In this document: positions 43,802 through 52,960 of the stretch, piece after piece
How positions within the stretch are numbered: the first letter of the stretch is position 1
Layout: each line of letters begins with the position of its first letter
Assembly (NCBI RefSeq): GCF_001420605.1
Contig: NZ_LJIZ01000007.1
Coordinates: 82,724-146,723 of the forward strand
DNA from: Bacillus sp. FJAT-25509
GTDB lineage: Bacteria; Bacillota; Bacilli; Bacillales; Bacillaceae_G
Direction of reading: 5' to 3'
Length of the DNA stretch: 64,000 nt
Made by a program: the position numbers and the translations under genes
The notes under the pieces: generated by a model
Database searches by the model: none
The model's input: only the letters and a program-made list of their open reading frames with translations
What the model was told of the DNA's origin: nothing

Positions 43802-44230
43802 TTTAAAAATTTGCTCCTTTTAGAAATTCTAAGATGCATATATTACAATCTCACTCTAAAATTATAACACAAAAAAGAAGAAATTATTTTACAAAAACAA
43901 AAAAATCTGAAGTATTAAATAAATTCAAAACTTCCCACAATATTCAAGGTGATCCACCAGATGATATTCCATGATTAGCTGAAGATTTCATTTTTTGAAG
44001 ACACCTTCTATATACAACAAAAAAACAAAAAAACCTATAAGGGGCTTTTCTGTTTTTCACTTGCTATTCTATTCGTACTTCATTTTATTCTATTGTCCAG
44101 TGTTCCTGTTTAAAGAAGCTCTTCATTGAATAGAACACAATATATAGCCTGTATCTATAATTACAGACTTTTTTATGCATGTTGGCTTTTAAACAGATCT
44201 AAAGTAATCGAGAATTATTTTAGTATCATG
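43802..44230. other. Interval holding a decayed yhbH 3'-end copy
   Basis: About 430 bp without an intact gene. Bases 44028-44137 repeat the terminator hairpin and part of the 3' end of yhbH. The rest is AT-rich, with nothing recognisable. Confidence 0.7.
44028..44137 (-). repeat. Remnant of yhbH 3' end plus terminator (copy 3)
   Basis: The hairpin AGGGGCTTTTCTG, then TTCACTTGCTATTCTATTCG and CTTCATTTTATTCTATTGT as after yhbH, then a 26-bp deletion, then codons for [13 protein letters not shown] on the minus strand. The intact gene has [13 protein letters not shown] at that place (53454-53530). Confidence 0.8.
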
Positions 44231-45628
44231 TTATATTTTAAACCATGAATTATACAACCATCGAATAGCCTCTTCAATCTCAGCCTCTGATAAAATAGCA
44301 AATCCAAGTAAGACTGTATTTTTCGGATTATTCCCTTCGCTATAATACATTGAAACTGGATAGACTTTAATACTGTTTTCAGCCGCTCTTTTTATTAACT
44401 CTTCTTCTAACATTCCATTGTGAACCTTTAATAAAATATGTAAGCCAGAATCTTCTCCTATCACTTCCACTTTATTAGAAAAATACCTTTCTATCGCCGA
44501 AATAAGTACATCTCTCTTTTTTCTGTAAACAACTCGCATTTTATTAATATGTTTTTCCCAATGTCCTTCGTTTAAAAATCTTCTAATGATTTCTTGATCA
44601 ATTCTCGAAACACTTTGTGTGTAGAATAAATATTGTGAATGATACAATTTAATCAGCTGTTTTGGCAACACCATATAACTCATTCGTAATGATGGAAGTA
44701 AAGCTTTTGAAAATGTCCCCATGTAAATTACGTTTCCCTCTGCGTCAAGCCCCTGCAATGCAGGAATTGGTTTTCCAGAATAACGAAATTCACTATCATA
44801 ATCATCTTCAATAATATAACGTCCATACTCCTCTTGAGCCCATTGTAATAGTTGTCCTCTTCTTTTAATTGGCATAATCATTCCACAAGGAAATTGGTGA
44901 GACGGTGTAACGAAAATAACTTTCGCATTGCTAGCTTCTAAGGCTGCAATAGAGATCCCATCCTCATCAAGTGGGATCATTTGAACATTTTCTTCTCCCT
45001 TCTCAAAAACAACCAACTTTCGATGATACCCTGGATTTTCAACTGCAAAATTCCTTCCCTTTAGTAACTGAAACAAGATTCTTATTAAAAATTGGGTTCC
45101 GGCTCCTATTACAATTTGACTCGATGAACATCTAACACCTCTTGATTCATATAAATATTTCGCAATCTCTTCACGCAAGTTGGATTCACCTTGAGGATGA
45201 CCAAGAAATAGAAGTTCCTTATTTTCTTGTTGCCATACTTCATTTGAAATTTTACGATAGACAGCGAATGGAAATGTCTTTGGATCTACACCCGTCTGTG
45301 TAAAATCAAATTTATAGATCTGTTCTCCGTATAATACTTCATTAACGAATTCTCTTTTTTTCTCTGTGAGCATCATTTGCTCAATTTCACATACAAAATA
45401 CCCCTTGCGTGAAACTGATTCAATATACCCTTCTGCCAGAAGTTGTTCATATGCTGATTCGACTGTGTTTTTACTCACTTCTAAATACATTGCTAACTTT
45501 CTTTTTGCTGGAAGCTTCGTCATAGGAGGGATTTTTCCACTTCTTATTTCTTCTTTTATATACCCATATAACTGTACATACATCGGCATTTTTGACTCAA
45601 TATTCAAATTTGGTGTTAACTCTAACAT
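44231..45628 (-). CDS. MocR-family (GntR HTH plus aminotransferase fold) regulator
   Basis: 465 residues. An N-terminal GntR winged helix (PAKRKLAMYLEVSKNTVESAYEQL) is fused to a fold-type I aminotransferase domain. The pyridoxal phosphate lysine is in GTFSKALLPSLR. ATG at 45628 with GAGGGGG. These regulators bind PLP and often an amino compound. The gene is divergent from an EamA transporter gene, a common pairing in which the regulator controls export. The effector is unknown. It lies between two decayed copies of the yhbH end, so it may be laterally acquired. Confidence 0.9.
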   Translation of the reverse strand: MLELTPNLNIESKMPMYVQLYGYIKEEIRSGKIPPMTKLPAKRKLAMYLEVSKNTVESAYEQLLAEGYIESVSRKGYFVCEIEQMMLTEKKREFVNEVLYGEQIYKFDFTQTGVDPKTFPFAVYRKISNEVWQQENKELLFLGHPQGESNLREEIAKYLYESRGVRCSSSQIVIGAGTQFLIRILFQLLKGRNFAVENPGYHRKLVVFEKGEENVQMIPLDEDGISIAALEASNAKVIFVTPSHQFPCGMIMPIKRRGQLLQWAQEEYGRYIIEDDYDSEFRYSGKPIPALQGLDAEGNVIYMGTFSKALLPSLRMSYMVLPKQLIKLYHSQYLFYTQSVSRIDQEIIRRFLNEGHWEKHINKMRVVYRKKRDVLISAIERYFSNKVEVIGEDSGLHILLKVHNGMLEEELIKRAAENSIKVYPVSMYYSEGNNPKNTVLLGFAILSEAEIEEAIRWLYNSWFKI

Positions 45629-45741
45629 GAATTCTGACCCCCTCACTAAATGAATTACTGATACTTTATACAGTACCAGAGTTTATATATAATACTTTTT
45701 ATCATGTAAATCGAATAAAATCAATGTTTGAAAGGAGCATC

Positions 45742-46674
45742 ATGATTATGCAAAACAGCAGAAGTCTTGGACTATTTATGATTCTTACAGGAGCTACTTT
45801 ATGGGGATTATCAGGTCCATTAATTCAATGGTTTTTTCAACGTACGACAATATCATCAATCGACTATTTAGTCATTCGCCTCTTACTTGCTGGGGTCTTT
45901 ATTTTATGTTTCTTACTTACAAAAAAACAAAATATATTTCGTATTTTGCAACAACCACATCATCTATTACACCTTATCATTTTCTCAATCCTTGGGATGC
46001 TTGGCGCACAATATGCTTTTATTGAAACTGTGTATATTAGCAACGCCGTGACAGCTACACTATTTCAATTTTTAGGACCAGTTCTAATTACTATTTACGT
46101 TGCAATCCAAAATAAAAAACTGCCCTCTACTACGCAAGCAGTATCAATTGTCTCTGCACTGATCGGCACATACTTTATTATTACAAATGGATCAGCCCAT
46201 AATATTGTCATGTCTAAGGAAACTATTTTATTCGGACTGTTAACAGCTATTGGTTTTACCTTCTATACACTTCACCCTACTTCCCTTATACAAACATGGG
46301 GGACGACTCTTATTATTGGCTGGGGTATGCTAATTGGAGGTATTGCATTATTTATTTACAATCACTCTTTTGAATGGAAACAACTTTCACAAACCTTTAC
46401 GCTGTCAATATTCTCTATGCTAATTTTAATTATAATAATTGGTACAGTTTCTTTTCTTCTCTACATCGGTAGCCTAAAATATTTATCAGCAACAGAGACT
46501 AGTATTTTATCTAGTATTGAACCACTTGTAGCAACTATTGTTTCTATTACTTGGCTAAAAGAATCTTTCGGAGTATACCAATTACTAGGTGGTATATGTA
46601 TCGTCATCGCAGTTATTTTCTTAACAATGCCAGAAAAAGTAGCAAAATCCACATTCAAAACTGAACAAATATAA
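45742..46674 (+). CDS. EamA/DMT-family transporter
   Basis: 310 residues with ten membrane helices in two EamA repeats (GATLWGLSGPLIQWFF at the start, SATETSILSSIEPLVATIVS in the second). ATG at 45742 with AAAGGAG. Members export amino acids or other metabolites. Divergent from the MocR regulator; a TATAAT lies in the 113-bp gap. It ends at a repeat-family terminator hairpin. Confidence 0.9.
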   Translation: MIMQNSRSLGLFMILTGATLWGLSGPLIQWFFQRTTISSIDYLVIRLLLAGVFILCFLLTKKQNIFRILQQPHHLLHLIIFSILGMLGAQYAFIETVYISNAVTATLFQFLGPVLITIYVAIQNKKLPSTTQAVSIVSALIGTYFIITNGSAHNIVMSKETILFGLLTAIGFTFYTLHPTSLIQTWGTTLIIGWGMLIGGIALFIYNHSFEWKQLSQTFTLSIFSMLILIIIIGTVSFLLYIGSLKYLSATETSILSSIEPLVATIVSITWLKESFGVYQLLGGICIVIAVIFLTMPEKVAKSTFKTEQI

Positions 46675-46775
46675 TGTCAAATGTAAAAAGAGATCTATTT
46701 TTACGATTACTACTTTCCATTATGATGAATAAGAACTCTGACTTCACTATTGATTAAACACTAAATCTTTATAAT

Positions 46776-46814
46776 AAAAAACAGAAAAACCCTATAAGGG
46801 GCTTTTCTGTTTTT
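46776..46814 (+). terminator. Terminator after the EamA gene (repeat-family hairpin)
   Basis: Identical core to the hairpin at 43479-43518. It is joined directly to a yhbH 3' remnant. Confidence 0.8.
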
Positions 46815-46942
46815 CACTTGCCATTCAAATCGTACTTCATTTTATACTATTGTACAGCGATTATTTCGCTGCCTTCTCATGCTCCTGCTTGAAAAAGCTC
46901 TTCATCGAATTGAACACATCTGACTTTTGTTTAAGGATGTAG
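46776..46942 (-). repeat. Remnant of yhbH 3' end plus terminator (copy 2)
   Basis: Minus-strand codons 46942-46861 read [17 protein letters not shown] then KQEHEKAAK and a TAA, the last 26 residues of yhbH with two substitutions. Third codon positions differ often from the intact gene, so this copy derives from a diverged full-length gene. The downstream 85 bp to the hairpin also match. Confidence 0.88.
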
Positions 46943-46973
46943 TCTGTGTTCTTTGCATAAGCAATACATTATT

Positions 46974-47726
46974 CTACAAATACCAAAGCAATTCATTTTT
47001 CATTTTCTTACCATTCTTATTCATCTTTTTTACAACTTCCCATCTCTTATTTTGCTTATTCACTTCATAAAGTATATTTGTTCCATCTGATTTCTTAAAA
47101 AGGATATATGCTTTTTTCCCTTTTATAAAGGTAACAGGAGAAATCACATTTTTATAAGGTGGATGGACCTCTGGATTCAAAATGTTATTAATAATCTCCT
47201 CAGTAATATTGGTAAGGGATTTGTATTCCTTTTCTTTTTCTGCTTTATATTGTAGCTGCGAATAATTATATTCTGAATATAGCTCTAAATTTAAATTAAA
47301 CGATTGCTTTATATCTGAAATCGTCTCACTATAAAACTGTTTAAATTTCCTTTCCTCTTGATCGCCCTCATGAACAAAACTAATCTTCTTAATTCCTATT
47401 GGGCTTATATGAAAGATCATTGTCTCCTTTCCATAAGGAGGATTGTGTGCATGTTCAAAAGTATTCACTTGGACTTTTGCTGTAAAGCTAAAACTACCTT
47501 CTCTATCCCTATTAATATTTAATATTTTCGCATCATACAAACCATACGCTTTTTGATATCCATAATAATCTTCTACACCTTTTGAAATATAAGGATCGAG
47601 TGTAGTCAGCAATGTATCATGAAGTAATTTATTATTTATTTCATTTTGATTTGCTTTAATTACAGAAGGTTGAATAAGAAAAATGAACATGCTAATTGAG
47701 ATTAATATAAAAAATTTTGTCTTCAT
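46974..47726 (-). CDS. Secreted DUF3888-domain protein
   Basis: 250 residues with a signal peptide (about 1-25, IKANQ). The conserved block LLTTLDPYISKGVEDYYG and YGLYDAKIL identifies a DUF3888-like domain, which is of unknown function in Bacillus. The C-terminal 120 residues are charged and not recognised, ending in NKNGKKMKNELLWYL. The gene ends 32 bp from the yhbH remnant. No terminator of its own is visible there. Confidence 0.75.
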   Translation of the reverse strand: MKTKFFILISISMFIFLIQPSVIKANQNEINNKLLHDTLLTTLDPYISKGVEDYYGYQKAYGLYDAKILNINRDREGSFSFTAKVQVNTFEHAHNPPYGKETMIFHISPIGIKKISFVHEGDQEERKFKQFYSETISDIKQSFNLNLELYSEYNYSQLQYKAEKEKEYKSLTNITEEIINNILNPEVHPPYKNVISPVTFIKGKKAYILFKKSDGTNILYEVNKQNKRWEVVKKMNKNGKKMKNELLWYL

Positions 47727-47817
47727 ATAAACCCTGCCTAATGTATTTTAGGATTATATTTACCCATGCAAAAAAAACCATACTTAGATCCATACAATAT
47801 CTTCTCCCAGAAACCAC

Positions 47818-47848
47818 AATAAAAAAATCGACTTAATAGTCGATTTTG
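47818..47848 (-). terminator. Minus-strand terminator hairpin
   Basis: AAATCGACT pairs with AGTCGATTT around TAAT; A-run at 47820-47826. It lies 170 bp past the nuclease gene. Confidence 0.7.
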
Positions 47849-47895
47849 ATGTACATGCGTTAGTTGCATTAGAAACTCTATAATTCCAAAATATC

Positions 47896-47962
47896 AATGA
47901 TGCTGTATTAACAAATTGATAAGATCAAAACACTTATCAAGGGAATTAAAACCAGCATCATT
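47896..47962. other. Compound inverted repeat
   Basis: Outer arms AATGATGCTG/CAGCATCATT and inner arms TTGATAAG/CTTATCAA are nested in one 67-bp element. It could fold as a long interrupted hairpin. It lies just downstream of the nuclease gene. Confidence 0.6.
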
Positions 47963-48017
47963 TTATAACTTGCCTCTTTACTTCAATAAGAAGAAAAGAA
48001 TCACCACATAACCTCAT

Positions 48018-49016
48018 TTATTCGCCTACTAAGCCATCACCATCTCGATCATCCATATATTTATAGAGCCATGAATCTCGCGTAATTGGCATTTTAAATC
48101 CAGCAGCTTTGGCTTCAGCGATCGTAACACTTCCGTTATGATTTGTATCCACTTTACTAACGTCTTCATTACTATTTTTCGTTTTGTTTGCAGGCACATT
48201 GTTTGTTTTCGATGGAGTACTGCTCGTACCTGTCGTTTTCCCTAAATTTTTGTTCACTTCATCTGGGTTTACATTGTCAAATTCATCTGTAATGGATCTG
48301 CCCTGAATTTTATATGTGAATTTATAGTGGTTAGGAATTTGCGTCCTAGTATTAGGATAGTGAATCACTGCTACGAAATCAGTGCAACCTCTTGCATCTC
48401 GAATCACTTTTTCCATATAAGCTTGATCACCGTGCCTATTGAGATTGCTGTTCTGAGGTGTAATGTTATATGCGTTTGATACTCCCCCAAGCGAGTCAGC
48501 AATCACATGCCCTTTATCCAAGGTTGGACTCTCTGTACCAGGAACATTTGCTTCATCAGAGTAATATCTACCTGATGACAAAACATGATCCGTATTCGAA
48601 TTTTGAAGAGTTATCTTTTTCGCCTCAACACGAATTAGCTGACCGTATTCATTTGTATACGCCCAATATTCCCGTTCTCCATATCCGACATCTACTTTGA
48701 CATTCGGTTGTCTATCTCCTGACATATCCCCGCCGTTTACTACAATTAGGGTATATTTGCTATAATCAAATCCGTCTGTTGTACCTGTTGCCTTTGAAGT
48801 GCCAGAAGCAGGAACACTTTTGTTCGGTTCACTATCACTCTTTGTTTTTTCTGTGTCATCTGCATGTGTACTCTTAATGTTTTCAACAGTCTTAGAAGCC
48901 GTGCTCGTTGGGGATTCCACTTTTTTTGACGAAGTCTGTTCAGTGATTTGTCCGCAACCCACAAATATAGATAATAAAATCACAGTAAATAAAATCAAAA
49001 ATACTCTTTTAATCAC
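48018..49016 (-). CDS. Secreted lipoprotein DNA/RNA non-specific endonuclease with EF-hand/excalibur-like tail
   Basis: 332 residues. GTG start at 49016 with AAAGGTG seven bases upstream. Lipobox IFVGC with Cys21, a Ser/Thr/Lys-rich linker, then the nuclease domain with DKGH (167-170, the DRGH catalytic motif) and NITPQNSNLN (184-193). The tail has an EF-hand loop (DTNHNGSVTIAEA) and an excalibur-like DDRDGDGLVGE that lacks the usual Cys. It would degrade extracellular nucleic acid at the cell surface, calcium- or magnesium-dependent. Regulation not visible. Confidence 0.87.
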   Translation of the reverse strand: MIKRVFLILFTVILLSIFVGCGQITEQTSSKKVESPTSTASKTVENIKSTHADDTEKTKSDSEPNKSVPASGTSKATGTTDGFDYSKYTLIVVNGGDMSGDRQPNVKVDVGYGEREYWAYTNEYGQLIRVEAKKITLQNSNTDHVLSSGRYYSDEANVPGTESPTLDKGHVIADSLGGVSNAYNITPQNSNLNRHGDQAYMEKVIRDARGCTDFVAVIHYPNTRTQIPNHYKFTYKIQGRSITDEFDNVNPDEVNKNLGKTTGTSSTPSKTNNVPANKTKNSNEDVSKVDTNHNGSVTIAEAKAAGFKMPITRDSWLYKYMDDRDGDGLVGE

Positions 49017-49120
49017 ACTTCTGCACACCTTTCTCATTTTTCTACTCTAGAAAATCCTATTTAACGATAACACATTTTGATCTTTTGTTGGAAAATATTT
49101 ATCGTTGGTTTTTACAACAA

Positions 49121-49156
49121 AAAACCAGAAAAACCCTCTACCGGGCTTTCTGGTTT
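49121..49156 (-). terminator. Terminator of the integrase remnant (repeat-family hairpin)
   Basis: AAACCAGAAAAACCC and CCGGGCTTTCTGGTTT, with an A-run on the left. Same family as the hairpin after yhbH. Confidence 0.75.
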
Positions 49157-49253
49157 ATCTTTATAAAAGAGAAATTTCATAATACACCCTTTTTCCTTAT
49201 CAGCATGCTCAGCTTTATAAGAAGTTATTAAATGGAGCGTTGCAATTCCTTTT

Positions 49254-50092
49254 TTAAAAGTATTTACAATATTGATCTTGGCGTTGCTTTCCACTCAGTT
49301 TCGCATATATACGTGTTGTTTCACTCTTTTCGTGACCTAATAAGCTTTGGATTACTTCAATTGGAGCTCCATTATCCATTAAATGGGTTGCATACCAGTG
49401 TCTTAGTTGGTGGGGTGAAATCTTCTTATTAAACTCTGCCTGTAAAGAAACCTCATTAATTATATGGCGCGTTTGAGCAATACTTAACCGACGAGGTGCT
49501 CTTTCGGTTACAAATAATGCAGGATCTGAATCGTCTCGTTCGTTCAAGTATCTAAATAACCAAATTTCAGCTCGAGTATTGAAGTATACTTCTCTTTCTA
49601 TATCACCTTTTCCTCGTACTATTACAGAGTGATTCGTCCAATTAATATTATTTTTATTATTAAGACAATTTCGCCTATACGGCATCCTGATGAATACATA
49701 AACTCAATTATTGCATGTTCTCTTAGCGTATTACAGGCTTCTCGAAGGAGTTCAATTTCCTTAACAGTTAAGAATTTAGGAATTCTAGTTCCAGCTTTTG
49801 GTTCTTTTAACTTTGAAGAAGGGTTACTATGAATCTCACCCTCTTCATGAGCCCAACGGAATAAAGATTTTATAAAACGAACTCTATGTGCTAGACTTGC
49901 AGGTTTTAACTTTTCTCCAACAATTACAAGATACTCTTTTAAAGCATCAGTAGAGATTTGAGCAATATCAATATCACCGAAGTGTTTTATTAATAATGTT
50001 GCTTGGATTTTATATGCCTTTAGAGTAGTTGTTGAGTATCCTTCAATTAACTTATCATTATAGTAACTTATCCATGCTTTAGATAATAACAT
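49254..50092 (-). pseudogene. Tyrosine recombinase/integrase, frameshifted
   Basis: The N-terminal part (ATG at 50092, GGAGGG upstream) holds the SAM-like core-binding domain and the catalytic domain up to SSGCRIGEIV, with the first catalytic Arg. The frame then shifts near 49673, and the rest continues in another frame: NKNNINWTNHSVIVRGKGD, HQLRHWYATHLM, LLGHEKSETTRIYAKLS with the Tyr nucleophile. All catalytic residues are present, so a single small indel inactivates a XerC/phage-type enzyme. It lies inside the region bounded by copies of the yhbH end. Confidence 0.85.
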
Positions 50093-50272
50093 TAATGAAT
50101 TCCCTCCAATAATTGTTGTTATACCAGGCATTATTGACGAAATTCATGTTTAAAATAGGTGGGTTATATTATTGCACTAAATGGCAGGATAGTCATAATG
50201 AACGAAACGGCTCCATTTTGTTGAATAAGAATCCTCTCTATCCCATTTATTAATCTTTGTGTATTTATGACA

Positions 50273-50310
50273 AAAAAACAGAAAAACCCTCAATGGGGTC
50301 TCTCTGTTTC
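50273..50310 (-). terminator. Terminator of the PBP gene (repeat-family hairpin)
   Basis: AAACAGAAAAACCC with GGGGTCTCTCTGTTT, A-run on the left. The 50 bp before it also resemble the sequence flanking the yhbH terminator (GAATAAG, CCTCT, CATT, ATGACAAAAAA). Confidence 0.75.
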
Positions 50311-50374
50311 TCACTTTCTACGAATTTTATATAGATTTACTAAACTCGACTTTTAATTATGTCGGGTCGCTTCT

Positions 50375-52468
50375 TTAGTCCTTCCATTTTTTACCTTTTC
50401 CATTTCCATGTCCTTTTTCTTTTCCTTTTCCTTTTCCTTTATTTTTATGCTCCTTCTTTTCATGCTTGTCTTCTTGCCAACCATCATCTTGCACTTTCTC
50501 TTCTTCTCTGTACATTTCCTCTTGTTTCTTTTTCTTTTCTAATTGTTTTTTATAATTCTTTCCAAGTAGTGGTAGATCGAACTTATTGGGCGGAATTTCC
50601 TTTCCAGATTTCAATATAATTTCTTTAAATATTACAGTCGCGGTTTGACTACTTGATGATGTCAAATAATGATTTTTATCTGTTTTATCATAGCCTAACC
50701 AAACAGCCCCAACGATGTTTGGAGTATACCCTACAAACCAATGGTCTTTTGCTCCGTTCACAGTAGAAAAAGGCAGCTGAGTAGTTCCTGTTTTACCTGC
50801 AATATCTCTGCCTTCTATTTGTGCTTTAACTCCAGTTCCCTCTTTGACAACACCCTTGAGCATAAATGTAATTTTTTGAGCGATGGATGCCTCGGTCACC
50901 CGAGTTTGTTTTTTATTCCATTTCCCAATCGTCTCTCCATCTGCATTCTCAATTTTTTGAATCGCATGTGCTTCTACCATAATTCCGTTATTTGGAAAGG
51001 CGGAAAATGCTTGAGCCATTTTTAAAGGAGATGTTCCTTCATTCATACCTCCAAGAGCTAGACCAAGAGTCTGATCTTTTTTACCTAATGGAATACCAAA
51101 ACGCTTTACTGCATTTATCCCATTTTCTAATCCTATTTTTTGCAATAACCAAACAGCAGGTACATTATAAGAGTGGATAAGGGCGTCGTACATCGTAACT
51201 TCTCCATGAAATTGATTGTCAGAGTTTTGAGGTTGATAGCCATTAATATTAATAGGATGATCTTCTAAGGTATCAAAAATATCATATCCTTGTTCCAACG
51301 CTGGAGTATAAGTTGCCAATGGTTTCATTGTGGACCCAGGCTGACGTTTTAATTGAGTAGCACGATTAAATTGCCTAAAAGTATGCTCACCACGTCCGCC
51401 AACAAGGGCAGTAATACCTCCTGTTGAAGGGTTAATCAGAATGGCTCCGCTTTGAATGGTTTGATCAGACTGACTTTTAGGAAACAAATTGTTATTTTTA
51501 TACACATCTTCAACAGCACTTTGAATGGCAGGATTCAATTCGGTATAAATATGGAGTCCTCCTGAAAGAACCTCGTTTGGTGTCAGATGATATTTATTGA
51601 TCGCCTCATCAATAATATAATCTACATAATATGGATATTTACCTTGGTAATCTTTATTTTTCTTATCTGCTAATACAATTGTTTGCGCCTTAGCCTTCTG
51701 AGCTTCACTTTGACTAATATAGCCTTCATTTTCCATTAATGACAGCACAGTATTTCTACGATTAATTGCTTTATCGAAATTCTTAAAAGGCGACAGGTTA
51801 GAAGGAGCCTTAATGATGCCCGCTAACATCGCTGATTCGCTTAATGTTAACTGATCCGCATCTTTCCCAAAATACACTTGGGCTGCACGCTGAATACCCC
51901 AAGCACCTTCTCCGAAATAGATCTGGTTCAAATAACGCTCTAAAATTTCATCTTTCGAGTATACTCTTTCAATCTTTTTTGTCAAAATCAATTCTTTTAA
52001 CTTTCTTGTATAGGTACGCTCTTGTGTTAGAAAAGCATTTTTGGCTAACTGTTGCGTAATTGTACTTCCACCTGCAACAATTTCTCCACTTACTAAGTTT
52101 TTTAGTAGCGCCTTTGCAATCCCGAAATAGTTAATACCACTATGCTTGTAAAAGCGTTGATCTTCAGTTGCAATAACGGCATGTATCATATTTGTTGGAA
52201 TTTGCTTTATGCTGACTCCCTCGATGTTTGAAACTGAGATCTTACTTGCGGCTTCTCCTTTTTGATCAAAGATGATTGTCGGCTGCGGTGCAGGATCTTC
52301 CAATTTACTCACATCACTTGTCCAAATCAAGATATTCATAATAAATAATAAGCATACAGCTAACGCTGCGACTATCGATAATATTTTGAAAAGGAAGCCT
52401 TTGGAAGATAAACGGTTCCATAGTTTCTTTGATAATTTTCTTTGCTGTCTTCTCTCTATTCTCCCCAC
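50375..52468 (-). CDS. Class A penicillin-binding protein (PBP1A/PbpG-like)
   Basis: About 697 residues. One membrane anchor (about 25-49), then a GT51 glycosyltransferase domain with catalytic Glu102 (ATEDQRFYKHSG) and GGSTITQQLAKN, then a transpeptidase domain with Ser379-x-x-Lys382 (GSTMK), SYN at 433-435 and KTG at 559-561. The GTG at 52468 is preferred because AAAGGGG lies eight bases upstream, while the ATG at 52507 has no ribosome site. The C-terminal tail is a low-complexity Lys/Gly/His stretch. It polymerises and crosslinks peptidoglycan on the outer membrane face. Sporulation or vegetative role cannot be decided. Confidence 0.92.
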   Translation of the reverse strand: MGRIERRQQRKLSKKLWNRLSSKGFLFKILSIVAALAVCLLFIMNILIWTSDVSKLEDPAPQPTIIFDQKGEAASKISVSNIEGVSIKQIPTNMIHAVIATEDQRFYKHSGINYFGIAKALLKNLVSGEIVAGGSTITQQLAKNAFLTQERTYTRKLKELILTKKIERVYSKDEILERYLNQIYFGEGAWGIQRAAQVYFGKDADQLTLSESAMLAGIIKAPSNLSPFKNFDKAINRRNTVLSLMENEGYISQSEAQKAKAQTIVLADKKNKDYQGKYPYYVDYIIDEAINKYHLTPNEVLSGGLHIYTELNPAIQSAVEDVYKNNNLFPKSQSDQTIQSGAILINPSTGGITALVGGRGEHTFRQFNRATQLKRQPGSTMKPLATYTPALEQGYDIFDTLEDHPININGYQPQNSDNQFHGEVTMYDALIHSYNVPAVWLLQKIGLENGINAVKRFGIPLGKKDQTLGLALGGMNEGTSPLKMAQAFSAFPNNGIMVEAHAIQKIENADGETIGKWNKKQTRVTEASIAQKITFMLKGVVKEGTGVKAQIEGRDIAGKTGTTQLPFSTVNGAKDHWFVGYTPNIVGAVWLGYDKTDKNHYLTSSSSQTATVIFKEIILKSGKEIPPNKFDLPLLGKNYKKQLEKKKKQEEMYREEEKVQDDGWQEDKHEKKEHKNKGKGKGKEKGHGNGKGKKWKD

Positions 52469-52665
52469 ACTGTTTTCCCCTTTAAATTTAATGTAACTGT
52501 TTGTCATTTATCTGTAAAAATGTTTATCATTTGCTGGATGGTACATCCAATATTCTTCTATATCCTATCCATCTTTTTTGCTTCGTTAATTTATAGAGGG
52601 ATAACATAAATATAGAAGAGCTATCAACGCTATTTACCCTTATAGAATAAAGGCTTCTATTAAAT

Positions 52666-52896
52666 CTAATTTACTTTCTTTGATTCGGTCTTCTCATGAA
52701 CAATACGTACATACCGTACTAAAGAGGAATTGATTAAACTATACCCTTTTTCATTTTTCACAAAAAAATAATCATACTTCAACAGTTTACTCATTACTTC
52801 AAGCCGAATCTCCTCGATGGTAACTTCTAATCCTTGGGTTACATTTTCCCATTTTATAGAGGATTCACAAGTGTAACAAACATAAAGTGTTTTCAA
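52666..52896 (-). CDS. Small hypothetical protein (76 aa)
   Basis: Begins MKTLYVCYTCESSIKWENVT and ends VRIVHEKTESKKVN. A YVCYTC segment suggests one CxxC site. TTG start at 52896 with AAAGGAAG seven bases upstream; the ATG at 52950 lies inside a terminator hairpin and is unlikely. No family is recognised. The upstream hairpin could attenuate it. Confidence 0.55.
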   Translation of the reverse strand: MKTLYVCYTCESSIKWENVTQGLEVTIEEIRLEVMSKLLKYDYFFVKNEKGYSLINSSLVRYVRIVHEKTESKKVN

Positions 52897-52929
52897 GTAT
52901 ATCTTCCTTTCTTTCGCTCCTGTCTTCAC

Positions 52930-52960
52930 AAAAAAAATACCCTTTTTCATCGGGGTATTT
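52930..52960 (-). terminator. Intrinsic terminator directly upstream of a gene (possible attenuator)
   Basis: AAATACCC pairs with GGGTATTT; on the minus strand an eight-T run follows. It lies 34 bp before the 76-aa gene start, with no gene of its own to terminate. Confidence 0.75.
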
